Under the pieces are notes generated by a model that saw nothing but the letters and a program-made list of their open reading frames with translations, did no database searches and had not been told where the DNA came from. Made by a program: the position numbers and the translations under genes. Shown piece after piece: positions 24,572-32,658 of a stretch of 64,000 nt of DNA. This DNA is from Marinococcus halophilus (GTDB lineage: Bacteria > Bacillota > Bacilli > Bacillales > Marinococcaceae): assembly GCF_002265875.1 (NCBI RefSeq), contig NZ_NPFA01000001.1, positions 1 through 64,000 on the forward strand. The letters are read 5' to 3'. Position 1 is the first letter of the stretch. Each line of letters starts with the position of its first letter.

Positions 24572-25163
24572 TCTCATCCTGCTCCTTTAATAATCGTTTT
24601 GCTTCCAACAGTCTCTGCAGAGCGGTAAATGTTTCGACAAATAGAAATAAAGCAGTGGAATATAGTAAAAAAGATGGAAAAAGCATCATGATGGAAAATA
24701 AAATAAATCCCTCTGTTCGTTCGGCGAGCCCTGCCTGGTAGTAAAATGATTTGACCCCGCTGCGTTCCGACATATTTCCGACCGTGAGAAACACAGTAAT
24801 TGAAAATAAAATTGAGACGCTTAATAGAAGCAGCAGCCACATTAAATCCGGATACCGAAAGGCAAGGCCGAGCAGCACGCTCGCTTCCACGAGACGGTCG
24901 AACGTAATATCAAGCACTGTCCCAAATGCAGAGGGCCTGGTTTTTCTTGCCATCGCCCCATCTACAGTATCCAAAAACCCAGAAATCCACAAACAAATAA
25001 AAGCTGCCCATCCTGCGTTAAAATAAATGAGCGGCCCCGTAAGAACGCCGATCCCGAAGGCGAGCACAGTTACCTGGTTGGCTGTCCAGTGCCGGCGCAG
25101 AAACCACTCAGCTGTTTTGTCTATAACCGGGTCTGCCCATTTTCGGGCGTGTGTATCAATCAT
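24558..25163 (-). CDS. ynjF: YnjF-type CDP-alcohol phosphatidyltransferase family membrane protein
   Basis: 201 residues with about five membrane helices. The active-site motif is 'DTVDGAMARK' then, seven residues after AR, 'GTVLDITFD' (standard enzymes such as PgsA have eight). As I recall, E. coli YnjF has the same seven-residue spacing and also a segment like 'KSFYYQAGLAERTE' seen here near 138. Such enzymes move a phosphoalcohol from CDP to a second alcohol; acceptor and product are unknown for YnjF. It lies within the ynjBCD-like operon, as in E. coli. Confidence 0.85.
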   Translation of the reverse strand: MIDTHARKWADPVIDKTAEWFLRRHWTANQVTVLAFGIGVLTGPLIYFNAGWAAFICLWISGFLDTVDGAMARKTRPSAFGTVLDITFDRLVEASVLLGLAFRYPDLMWLLLLLSVSILFSITVFLTVGNMSERSGVKSFYYQAGLAERTEGFILFSIMMLFPSFLLYSTALFLFVETFTALQRLLEAKRLLKEQDENATD

Positions 25164-25261
25164 TGCAGGTCCCCATTTATATTATTCATATCGTGTCCAT
25201 ACCCTTTTTTCGTAAATCGACAACCAAAACCAGTTTTATAAATGGTTTTAATGCTCTTTTT

Positions 25262-26182
25262 TCAAGCCGGAGTTACAAATGCCCTTCCGTGGAACGGTTC
25301 ATTCACAGCAAGCGTAACGGCCTGCCTCCCCCCGGCTTCGTAAAACGTCTGGATCCAAAGGCCATACTGTTTCTTTACAGGTCCCGGTTCAACTTCAAAG
25401 GAATTGTTTCCGGCTTCCTTTGTAATCCGTAAGGATTCAGCCGGCACAAAGCCTCTACCCGAAAACCACCAGCCATCTGCCAGCAGCGAAGCGGTCTCCC
25501 GGCGTGCAGGCTCACGCATCAGTTGTTCTCTGTTCCCTGTTTCTATCACTTCGCCCCCATCCATTACGCTAACGTTCTCCCCCATATCGAAGGCTTCTTC
25601 CCGGTCATGGGTTACAAACATGGAGGTGATGTTTTCTTCTTCAAGTATTTTTTTCACCCAGCGGCGCATTGTTTTGCGCAAATAACTGTCCAAGCTTGAG
25701 AACGGTTCATCAAGCAGCAGCACCTTCGGCTTCACCGCCAATGCCCGTGCAAGAGCCACCCGTTGCTGCTGGCCACCGGAGCATTGGTACGGATACAGCC
25801 CTTCGAGCTCTGCTATTTCCATTTTTTTGAGCAGTCCCCTCCCGGCTTTCACACGCTCTTTTTTAGGTATTCGTTTCATTTTCAGCCCGTATGTAACGTT
25901 TTGCAGAATCGTTAAATGAGGAAACAGCAGCGGCTGCTGAAACATTAAGACGATGGGACGCTTTTCCGCCGGCATTTCATTGACTTTTGTGCCTTCAATG
26001 GTCACCACTCCACCCGAAAACGTATCAATGCCGGCAATGCAGCGTAAAAGCGTCGATTTCCCCGTGCCGGATTTACCGACCAGGCTTCTGTTTTCTCCTT
26101 CTTCGAGCTCGATATTGATATTTCGGAGCACCTGCTTTTCCTGATAAACCTTGCTCCCGTTCTGAACGGATACATATGCCAT
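25262..26182 (-). CDS. ynjD: YnjD-like ABC transporter ATP-binding protein
   Basis: 306 residues. Walker A 'VGKSGTGKSTLLRC' (near 37), Q-loop 'LMFQQPLLFPHL', signature 'CSGGQQQRVALARALAV' (near 135), Walker B 'VLLLDEPFSSLD' and H-loop 'FVTHDREEAF' are intact. A C-terminal extension of ~80 residues ends in a TOBE-like beta region. Two permease genes and a binding protein precede it in the operon. Confidence 0.9.
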   Translation of the reverse strand: MAYVSVQNGSKVYQEKQVLRNINIELEEGENRSLVGKSGTGKSTLLRCIAGIDTFSGGVVTIEGTKVNEMPAEKRPIVLMFQQPLLFPHLTILQNVTYGLKMKRIPKKERVKAGRGLLKKMEIAELEGLYPYQCSGGQQQRVALARALAVKPKVLLLDEPFSSLDSYLRKTMRRWVKKILEEENITSMFVTHDREEAFDMGENVSVMDGGEVIETGNREQLMREPARRETASLLADGWWFSGRGFVPAESLRITKEAGNNSFEVEPGPVKKQYGLWIQTFYEAGGRQAVTLAVNEPFHGRAFVTPA

Positions 26183-26194
26183 ATTTCCATACCC

Positions 26195-26983
26195 CTACCA
26201 CGATTTTAAAATTTTTGTACTAAGCCTGAGCGCTCCGTCAGCAATCAGAGCTGCGGCTGCCGGAAGAGCGGCTGTCATTAAGGAAAAGGCGCTGACGGCT
26301 GACGGGGCCGCACTGTCTGTATACGGATAATACAATACTGCCATTGTCGTAACGGTCCCACCCCCAATAATAACAGTCAGGGCAAACTGGCTGACTGAAA
26401 TAACCACTGCAAAAAAGACAGCTGCACGCATAGAGGCAGTCATCTGAGGGAGCTCAATCAGCAAAAACCTGGACCAAGCCGTGCCTCCAAGGCTCCGCGA
26501 TTGTTCATACTGGCTTCTCCCCATCCGTTCATAGCCGGCACGGATAATGCGAATGGTGTAAGGGAGCGTCGGAAGCAGATGAAAAAAAGCGACCCCGTAC
26601 CACGTGTTTGCAGTACCGCTTTGCAGAGCAAAGATATGCAGGCCGACAGCAAGTGCAGTAATTGGTAAAAGGACGGGAATTAAAAGCATGGCATCGACCA
26701 GTTCCTTCCCCCTGAATTCCCGGACAACAAGAGCTTTAGCTGCCGGCACTCCAATGACCAGGTTTAAAGCTGCCACACATAGGGCGATGAGAATGGTTTG
26801 CCGCCAGGCCCCTGCAAGCAGAGGATCCCCAAAGGGCACACCCCACCCGTCGAGCGTCCAGGACACCGGCCAGAGCTCGCCAAATGGCCAATCGGCAGCG
26901 AAGCTTTGGAGGACAAGCGCAAGCAAAGGAGCTGCAAAGCAAAACGCAAAAATCCCCGCGGTTATTTTTCTTTTTCCTTTCAT
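26195..26983 (-). CDS. YnjC-like ABC transporter permease, second subunit
   Basis: 262 residues, about six membrane segments. The EAA loop 'AGYERMGRSQYEQSRSLGGT' (near 169) with the following 'LPQMTASMRAAV' contacts the ATPase. It matches the C-terminal half of E. coli YnjC, which is one double-length protein. The start is one base after the stop of the first permease. Confidence 0.85.
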   Translation of the reverse strand: MKGKRKITAGIFAFCFAAPLLALVLQSFAADWPFGELWPVSWTLDGWGVPFGDPLLAGAWRQTILIALCVAALNLVIGVPAAKALVVREFRGKELVDAMLLIPVLLPITALAVGLHIFALQSGTANTWYGVAFFHLLPTLPYTIRIIRAGYERMGRSQYEQSRSLGGTAWSRFLLIELPQMTASMRAAVFFAVVISVSQFALTVIIGGGTVTTMAVLYYPYTDSAAPSAVSAFSLMTAALPAAAALIADGALRLSTKILKSW

Positions 26984-26984
26984 G

Positions 26985-27839
26985 CTACTCCCTCCTCCAT
27001 ATCCGTATCCGCAGACGGCGGGTATACCACATTAGAAGGGCACTAAGAGCGATGAATATGATTCCAATGCAGGCAGATACCGCGTAGGCGTAAGGTCTTT
27101 CCTCCCAGTTTCCTCCGCTGTACCATTCGAAAATAGTGACACCGATCATTTCCGGGCGGGTGGCTCCAACTAATTCAGGTACTTCAAAGGCACCGAATAC
27201 AAATGCAAACAGGATTACTCCTGTCTCCAGGGTGACCGCTTTTAAATAGGGCCACTCTGCGTCTTTAAATTTACGGAACACGCCGCCGCCAAGCGTCGCT
27301 ACAGCCTGTCTCGCCGTATTGTTCATTTCAAGATATACCGGGGCTGTCATCAGTATGACAAAGGGAATCTCTTTCCATACGTAGGATAAAATGATCCCAA
27401 TTCCACCTCTGTCATTCGTCAGTATTGGAAATTCTGTTCGTTGATCGATCAGGCCCAGCTGCTGCGTAAGCGACGCTGCCCACCCGCTTTGCGAAAAAAA
27501 CCAGATAACCAGATAAGCACCGACAAAGTGAGGTACAGCCATCGGCACCCAGAACAGTGCACCTGCGCCCGTACTGCGCTTTTTTCCGAACAGTAATTTG
27601 GACGCCGCAACGCCAATTCCCAGTGAAAGCACAGCGGAAACAGCGGTCACTCCAAGGCTGAAGCCAAGGCTTTCCCAGAATGAAGGCAGAGAAACTATTT
27701 CACGGAGAATGCCTGCGGGACTATTCTCTTTGCCTAAACGCATCCAGAGTACTGTAACCGCGTAGATAGAAAGTCCCGCTGTAATAAGAAGCGCTGGCAA
27801 AAGCATAATGAGTGTGCTTTTATCTTTGAACAATTTCAT
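26985..27839 (-). CDS. YnjC-like ABC transporter permease, first subunit
   Basis: 284 residues from ATG 27839, about six membrane segments. The coupling loop is visible near 'NNTARQAVATLGGGVFRKFK' (near 188). It overlaps the binding-protein gene by 20 bases, so translation is probably coupled; no strong ribosome-binding site is seen at this ATG, and an upstream ATG in the same frame cannot be ruled out. Confidence 0.82.
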   Translation of the reverse strand: MKLFKDKSTLIMLLPALLITAGLSIYAVTVLWMRLGKENSPAGILREIVSLPSFWESLGFSLGVTAVSAVLSLGIGVAASKLLFGKKRSTGAGALFWVPMAVPHFVGAYLVIWFFSQSGWAASLTQQLGLIDQRTEFPILTNDRGGIGIILSYVWKEIPFVILMTAPVYLEMNNTARQAVATLGGGVFRKFKDAEWPYLKAVTLETGVILFAFVFGAFEVPELVGATRPEMIGVTIFEWYSGGNWEERPYAYAVSACIGIIFIALSALLMWYTRRLRIRIWRRE

Positions 27840-29055
27840 CTTCCCAACGGTCTTCGGCCCACTCCACGTAGCCTGCATCCATTTCTGGCTGATAGGCTTC
27901 ATTTAACACTTCAGCATCAAGCACAGAGCTGCCGCGGTCCTGTTCAACGAATTTTTGGCGCATGTCCTCGGAGAGCGTATCAAGATCAAGCACGGTGCTG
28001 TCCCCCCACATCGATGGTGCCTGCTTCTGCAGCTGCGCTTCCGGGGAAACTAAATAATTGATTGCTGCCATTGCCCCGGGCACATTGGTACTGTTAAATG
28101 GAATAGATAGATAATGGGTGTTGCCGATCGAATTGTTTTCAAATACGAAAGTGTCCGTTGTTTCCGGGAAAGTGCCATTCTGGACCAGGCTCTCTGCTCT
28201 CGCTTCGTTGTAACCCATAGTCATAGACACTTCGCCGTCCCGGTAAAGACGGTCCAGCTGACTGAGCGAGGAGGGATACGTTTCTCCGTTTCTCCACAAA
28301 TTCGGCTCCATTTCTTTAAGCGTTTCCCACATACTGCTGCTTTGTTCATTAATCCATTCTTCGTCATATCCCCGTTCAACGACTTCTTCAACGTCGACAT
28401 TATTATATATAAAATGACGCAGAAATGCGTTTCCCGTAAAGTCTGTCGCTTCCGGATACGTGAATTCACCCGGATTATCCTCCACCCAGGCGGCCAGCTC
28501 TTCAATACTGTTTGGCGGAGCATCGACTTTTTCAGTGTCATACATAAACGTAAACTGCACCGATCCCCATGGTACTTCCATTCCTTCAACCGGGGTCCCG
28601 AAATCATATGCGTTTGTATCGGCATCCATATCAATATGATCGTTTACATTCGGTAGAGCATCTGCAAAAGAACCGTATAAAAGGTCATTTTCTTTTGCGT
28701 TACGGAAATTCTCCCCATTCAGCCAGATAATATCCATCGTTCCGTCCTCAGTCCCGGCTTCTTTTTCAGAATAAAGATTTTGCAGCGCGTCTTCGGTTTC
28801 AATTGGGTTCCGGTTCAGTGTAATGTCATACTGCTCCTTTAAACGCGGAGCCACCCATTCGTCTATGTATTCATTAGTCCCCTGATCCCCGCCCCACATA
28901 TGTAATTCCACAGTGGTTCCAGCGGCTTCTTCCTCAATATCCCCCCAGTTCTCTTCCTCCCAGGACGTCCTGCTCTTCTCCGTGTCCCCTGCGCACCCTG
29001 AAATTATCAGCACTGCTCCTACAGCTGCAATCACTTTCCAATTCATCCGCTTCAC
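27820..29055 (-). CDS. ynjB: YnjB-like ABC transporter substrate-binding lipoprotein
   Basis: 411 residues. Signal peptide with lipobox 'LIISGC' (Cys21). The mature domain has hallmarks of the YnjB family: 'MWGGDQGTNEYIDEWV', 'MDIIWLNGENFRNAKE', 'FGTPVEGMEVPWGS' and 'GEFTYPEATDFTGNAFLRH'. The E. coli transporter has no proven substrate; weak similarity to thiamine and iron(III) binding proteins is not sufficient to name one. GTG 29055 follows AGGAGG by seven bases. It is the first gene of a six-gene operon (binding protein, two permeases, ATPase, YnjF, two flavoproteins). Confidence 0.88.
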   Translation of the reverse strand: MKRMNWKVIAAVGAVLIISGCAGDTEKSRTSWEEENWGDIEEEAAGTTVELHMWGGDQGTNEYIDEWVAPRLKEQYDITLNRNPIETEDALQNLYSEKEAGTEDGTMDIIWLNGENFRNAKENDLLYGSFADALPNVNDHIDMDADTNAYDFGTPVEGMEVPWGSVQFTFMYDTEKVDAPPNSIEELAAWVEDNPGEFTYPEATDFTGNAFLRHFIYNNVDVEEVVERGYDEEWINEQSSSMWETLKEMEPNLWRNGETYPSSLSQLDRLYRDGEVSMTMGYNEARAESLVQNGTFPETTDTFVFENNSIGNTHYLSIPFNSTNVPGAMAAINYLVSPEAQLQKQAPSMWGDSTVLDLDTLSEDMRQKFVEQDRGSSVLDAEVLNEAYQPEMDAGYVEWAEDRWEDEIVQR

Positions 29056-29140
29056 GTTCTCCCCTCCTGTACATCTATACCCTGTCCCTTTTCCCGTTTA
29101 CCAATATCTCATACATACCATTTTTAGCGCCCGCACACAA

Positions 29141-29165
29141 AAAGACTGCCCTCTGCGGAGCAGCC
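29141..29165 (-). terminator. Probable terminator behind the degraded ORF
   Basis: Minus strand CTGCTCC-GCA-GAGGGCAG followed by TCTTTTT. It lies between the degraded ORF at 29209-29409 and ynjB. Confidence 0.55.
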
Positions 29166-29208
29166 TGCCCAATAATCAATATTACGCTTCTTCGCGGCGG
29201 CGGACTCC

Positions 29209-29409
29209 TCAAAAGATAAACGTGTCCCGGAAGATAGTGCTCCATCTGAGGCCGCCGGCCGGAGTGGCCACAGACGCCATCATTTCCTCTAACATTCCCA
29301 TATCGTCGTGGCCTTCGCGAGTGTGCAAAAGCAATTCCCGATGCTGCCGGAGTAATGATTGCAGCAGATGATAGCAAAGCTATGGCGGCGAGCTTCCAGT
29401 TGATGACAT
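29209..29409 (-). pseudogene. Degraded small secreted ORF with two apparent frameshifts
   Basis: Starting from ATG 29409 (GGGAG upstream) the frame soon stops. Shifted by one base it reads 'INWKLAAIALLSSAAIITPA' and then 'ASGIAFAHS', a convincing signal peptide; after a second shift it continues 'EGHDDMGMLEEMMASVATPA' and ends 'RWSTIFRDTFIF' before TGA. A signal peptide and a His/Met-rich continuation in adjoining frames suggest a recently broken gene for a small exported, perhaps metal-binding, protein. I do not recognise the family. The rest of 29056-29581 holds two terminators and no other gene. Confidence 0.4.
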
Positions 29410-29541
29410 AAATGATTCTCCCTCATATTTAATTTCATTCAGCTAACGAAACAAATATACGATTAGATCATAATTTATGAATGTTTTGTGAATCATTATT
29501 TTTTAAGCTTAACCCCCTGCCATGAGCGCTTCTGACCATAC

Positions 29542-29572
29542 AAAAAAGACCGGAAAATTTTTCCGGTCTTTT
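29542..29572 (-). terminator. Terminator of the second ECF operon
   Basis: AAAAAAGACCGGAAAA and TTTTCCGGTCTTTT form a near-perfect hairpin ten bases after the anti-sigma stop. Confidence 0.85.
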
Positions 29573-29581
29573 CGCAATCCT

Positions 29582-30352
29582 TTAGGATAGTGGAGCTTCG
29601 AGCACCACTTCTCCCTGCGGAGCTTCATTGTTTGGCTGGGGTTCTTTTGTGATCGCTACAGCGTCCCAGTCTTCATTGACGGCATCTGAAGGCACAACTA
29701 CGGAGCCAATACCACTTTCATTTGTAGTAAAGGATCCAGCAGGGACCGTCTGATCGCCTCCAACCATCCACACCTGATATACTTCACTATTCTCCAAATC
29801 TTCAAGCCCTTCTACGTGGACAGCCATTTCGCCCTGCTGCTCTGTATTAAGAAGCGTGACCGTTCCACTTCCCTGGGAATTTTCTGTTGCTGCAAATTCC
29901 TGGGAAGCAATCACTTCTCCCGTTTCCTGAGAAGAATTTTCAAGTTCTGACAGCGCGGTCTGCATTTCTCCGAGGTCCGAGGCCAGTTCTTCCCGTTCTT
30001 CTGAAGCCTGCTGCCACTGCGTGCCAAGATAGACATTGGTTCCTATGGAAGCCAGCAGAACAGCAGCAAGTGCTCCGGCTACAGCACTCCATTTTCTTTT
30101 TGGTTTCGTCACCGTCACCTTCTCCTCCGGCTCCTTGCCAATGACATGCTCCATTACCCGGTTTTTCATGCCGGCCGGCGGGTCCTGAGGCTCGATATGC
30201 TGCGGAAATTCCCCCATGATAGCCTGCATTTCTTCAAGCTCCTGCTTCGCTTCATCATCCGTTTCAAGCCAGGCTTCAAATTCCTGTTCTTCTTCCTTGG
30301 TTAAAAGACCATTTATATAATCAAACAACCAGTCCTGTTTGTTATTCACCAT
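29582..30352 (-). CDS. RskA-family membrane anti-sigma factor
   Basis: 256 residues. The N-terminal ~85 residues form the cytoplasmic anti-sigma domain ('DWLFDYINGLLTKEEEQEFE'), one membrane helix lies at ~93-113 ('WSAVAGALAAVLLASIGTNV'), then a short coiled stretch and an extracellular RskA domain (~155-256) with 'VYQVWMVGGDQTVPAGSF'. ATG 30352 follows GGAGGG and overlaps the sigma gene by 11 bases. RskA proteins hold SigK-type factors until cleaved or released by an outside, often redox, signal. Confidence 0.88.
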   Translation of the reverse strand: MVNNKQDWLFDYINGLLTKEEEQEFEAWLETDDEAKQELEEMQAIMGEFPQHIEPQDPPAGMKNRVMEHVIGKEPEEKVTVTKPKRKWSAVAGALAAVLLASIGTNVYLGTQWQQASEEREELASDLGEMQTALSELENSSQETGEVIASQEFAATENSQGSGTVTLLNTEQQGEMAVHVEGLEDLENSEVYQVWMVGGDQTVPAGSFTTNESGIGSVVVPSDAVNEDWDAVAITKEPQPNNEAPQGEVVLEAPLS

Positions 30353-30905
30353 AATCAACCCTCCGTTCCCTGGAGAGGTGTTCTTTTAATTTCTTTAAGG
30401 CAAGCCTGATCCGGCCCTTTACAGTTCCAAGCGGTATATCACAGGATTCTGCAATTTTACGCTGGGACAGCCCTTGAAAATAAAACAGGCGGACAATCTT
30501 TTGTTGTTCCTCTGAAAGAAGTGCTATTGCCCGTTCAAGCTCTTCATTATTTTCTTTCAGTTCCACCTGCTCCTCCACCCCTGTCGTTTCTTCTTTCGAA
30601 TCCCTCGGATCCCATTCCACTTCCGGTTTTCTTCTGCGGAGGGCATCAATCGAGGCGTTGCGTGTAATTGTAAGCAGCCAGGACGAAAGAGAGCCTTTAT
30701 CTTTCTGATAGACGGCACTTCCCTTGCCCTGCCATATTTTCATAAAAACATCCTGCATGATCTCTTCGGCTATTTGCTGGTCTTTAGTCATCCTGTAGGC
30801 AAATGAATAAAGCAGCCGCTCATAACGGTCATACAGAAGTTCAAGCGCTTCTCTGTCGCGCTCGCGTATGCGCTCATACAGATCGTTATCCGATAACTTC
30901 GACAT
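30342..30905 (-). CDS. ECF sigma factor (SigK-like group with RskA partner)
   Basis: 187 residues. Region 2 'RMTKDQQIAEEIMQDVFMKI' and 'SLSSWLLTITRNASIDALRR'; region 4 'LSQRKIAESCDIPLGTVKGR' (near 148). Sequence and gene pairing match ECF factors with an RskA anti-sigma factor. The start ATG follows AAAGGAG. No matching autoregulatory promoter could be assigned in the ~160 bp upstream. Confidence 0.88.
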   Translation of the reverse strand: MSKLSDNDLYERIRERDREALELLYDRYERLLYSFAYRMTKDQQIAEEIMQDVFMKIWQGKGSAVYQKDKGSLSSWLLTITRNASIDALRRRKPEVEWDPRDSKEETTGVEEQVELKENNEELERAIALLSEEQQKIVRLFYFQGLSQRKIAESCDIPLGTVKGRIRLALKKLKEHLSRERRVDYGE

Positions 30906-31065
30906 AGGCCTTCTCCTTTTTTCAAAATGCTCGGGAAAAGCAGTATGTAATAAGCTTACGCAGCATACCCCCGTATTGGATCTCTTTTCCCCAGAAAAAA
31001 TATGTGTAATTCTATGATGTATTCATATCCTTTATCTATCGTAAGCGTTTTAACCAATTCTGCCA

Positions 31066-31094
31066 ATAAAAAAATCCCGCCAGGAAGGCGGGGT
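31066..31094 (-). terminator. Terminator of the purine permease gene
   Basis: Minus strand CCCGCC-TTCCT-GGCGGG followed by ATTTTTTT, overlapping the stop codon. Confidence 0.85.
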
Positions 31095-32371
31095 TAAACC
31101 ATGTAGGTAAATACATAATGCAGGAAAAAGAGAAACGAAATAGCGTACATTACCGGAGAAACAGCTTTTGGACTTCCAAGCGCCATCTTCAGCAGCGGAT
31201 AGGCTATAAAGCCAAAGGCAATGCCGTCGGCAATCGAATACGTGAGCGGAATAATTCCTATGACCAAATAGGCCGGGAACCATTCCGAGGCATCGTCAAA
31301 GGAAATATGGCGGATCTCCTGTACCATCATCCCCCCTACAATAATCAGAACCGGGGCGATCGCGCTTTCAGGAATAAAGCCTAAAAGCGGTGTGAACAGA
31401 AGTGCCACTAAAAACAGCAGGCCAGTCACAACCGCCGTTAATCCTGTTTTTCCTCCTTCTGCCACACCTGCAGCACTTTCCGCTGCCGGTATGGTCGGTG
31501 AGGTTCCGAGAAACCCGCTGCCAAATGCCGTAACCGCTGTTGCCTGATAGGAACGCCCAAATTTTTCTTTTCGTTCGAGCAGTCCGTGCAAAAGCCCCAT
31601 GCTTTCAAATACAACGATCATCGTCAATGAAAAAACTGCCGTCCAAAACGCAATAGACGACCAGGCAGAAAAATCAGCCGCCGTAAATACCGTGGTATAG
31701 GCACCAGTTGCTGTTACTGCCTCCCCAGCACCACCGCTGCTGATGCCAAACAGCCCCGCGACCAGAGAAATAACAGCAATTCCGATCAAAAAAGCACCTT
31801 TTACTTTACGGACGACAAGCATCAGCATAATTACCAGCCCGGCAATTGTCAGCATGGCAGCCGGGTCTGCCAGATTGCCAAGAGCCACGAATGTTTCTTC
31901 GTCTCCCTGGACGAGCCCGCCCTTTTGCAGACCGATGAAGGTTAAAAACACGCCAATACCGACTGTGATGCCCTGTTTAAGTGACAGCGGCACCGCCTGC
32001 GCCAGCCTGCCGGCAATCGGCGTCAGAGCCGTAATTAAAAACAGCACGCCCGAAAGGAGCACAATTGCAAGCCCCTGCTGCCACGTCCAGCCCATGCCGA
32101 TCACGAGCGTGTACGCAAAAAAAGCATTCACGCCCATGCCGGGGGTTAAAATAATCGGGGCATTGCCCCACAGCCCAATAAGCAGGCACCCGACGGCCGT
32201 CACGAGTGCCGTAGCCAGAAGGGCAAATTCATAAGGCATTCCAGTATCCGATAAAATAGCCGGGTTGACGATTAATATATAGGCAATAGTAAAGAAGGAG
32301 GTAACTCCGGCCGTCCATTCTTTTTTTACGGTCGTCTGATGGTCCTCCAGCTGAAATAGTTTTTTTAGCAT
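31094..32371 (-). CDS. pbuG: Guanine/hypoxanthine permease of the AzgA/PbuG family
   Basis: 425 residues, about 12 membrane segments. 'VNPAILSDTGMPYEFALLAT' near 35, 'LTPGMGVNAFFAYTLV' near 76 and 'GTSPTIPAAESAAGVAEGGK' near 291 are signatures of this proton-symporter family. The upstream guanine riboswitch fits a transporter for guanine and hypoxanthine. The start follows AAAGGAG by eight bases. Confidence 0.92.
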   Translation of the reverse strand: MLKKLFQLEDHQTTVKKEWTAGVTSFFTIAYILIVNPAILSDTGMPYEFALLATALVTAVGCLLIGLWGNAPIILTPGMGVNAFFAYTLVIGMGWTWQQGLAIVLLSGVLFLITALTPIAGRLAQAVPLSLKQGITVGIGVFLTFIGLQKGGLVQGDEETFVALGNLADPAAMLTIAGLVIMLMLVVRKVKGAFLIGIAVISLVAGLFGISSGGAGEAVTATGAYTTVFTAADFSAWSSIAFWTAVFSLTMIVVFESMGLLHGLLERKEKFGRSYQATAVTAFGSGFLGTSPTIPAAESAAGVAEGGKTGLTAVVTGLLFLVALLFTPLLGFIPESAIAPVLIIVGGMMVQEIRHISFDDASEWFPAYLVIGIIPLTYSIADGIAFGFIAYPLLKMALGSPKAVSPVMYAISFLFFLHYVFTYMV

Positions 32372-32406
32372 TTTTCATTCTCCTTTAGCTTCCCGTATAT
32401 GATTTT

Positions 32407-32444
32407 AACCATAAAAAAGTGCCCCTGCGTGAACAATCACACAG
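32407..32444 (-). terminator. Riboswitch expression-platform terminator
   Basis: Minus strand: GTGTCTCTGTGTGA can pair over all 14 bases, counting G-U pairs, with TCACGCAGGGGCAC, followed by TTTTTT. The 5' arm starts at 32450, inside the aptamer's P1 3' strand, so aptamer and terminator share bases. Confidence 0.8.
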
Positions 32445-32445
32445 A

Positions 32446-32512
32446 GACACGTAGTCGGGAAAATCGGCTCCCGGTAGAAACATCGAACCCAGTTCGTTCG
32501 ATTATACGAGTC
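32446..32512 (-). promoter_or_regulatory. Guanine riboswitch aptamer
   Basis: Minus strand: P1 GACTCGTA / TACGTGTC, P2 TCGAAC / GTTCGA, conserved GTTTCTACC, P3 around CGGGAGCC...TTCCCG and GACTACG. The pyrimidine corresponding to position 74 is C (GAC), the guanine specificity base; adenine switches have T. It lies 75 bases upstream of the permease start. Confidence 0.92.
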
Positions 32513-32545
32513 GTTTTTGTTTGTCAAATTTTCTTCCAATTAGGA

Positions 32546-32574
32546 AGTATAGCTTGTTCTGTTCATTTCGTCAA
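32546..32574 (-). promoter_or_regulatory. Promoter of the riboswitch-permease transcript
   Basis: Minus strand: TTGACG (32569-32574), 17 bp, TATACT (32546-32551), about 34 bp upstream of the aptamer. Confidence 0.75.
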
Positions 32575-32658
32575 CTATTATTAACTTCCCCCCGTGATTT
32601 CGTGTTATTCTGAAATTATAATTTGGACGCCCCAGGCGTTACATAAGAGGTGACTAAA

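Noticed and set aside
27820-29055. Thiamine-binding protein ThiB (with the ATPase as ThiQ)
   Set aside because: The motif set is that of YnjB, no TPP riboswitch precedes the operon, and YnjF downstream fits the ynj cluster better.
28913-29371. Plus-strand open frame of ~150 codons opposite the ynjB start
   Set aside because: It is mostly the reverse complement of ynjB and the degraded ORF, lacks a ribosome-binding site and has low-complexity Ser/Pro content.
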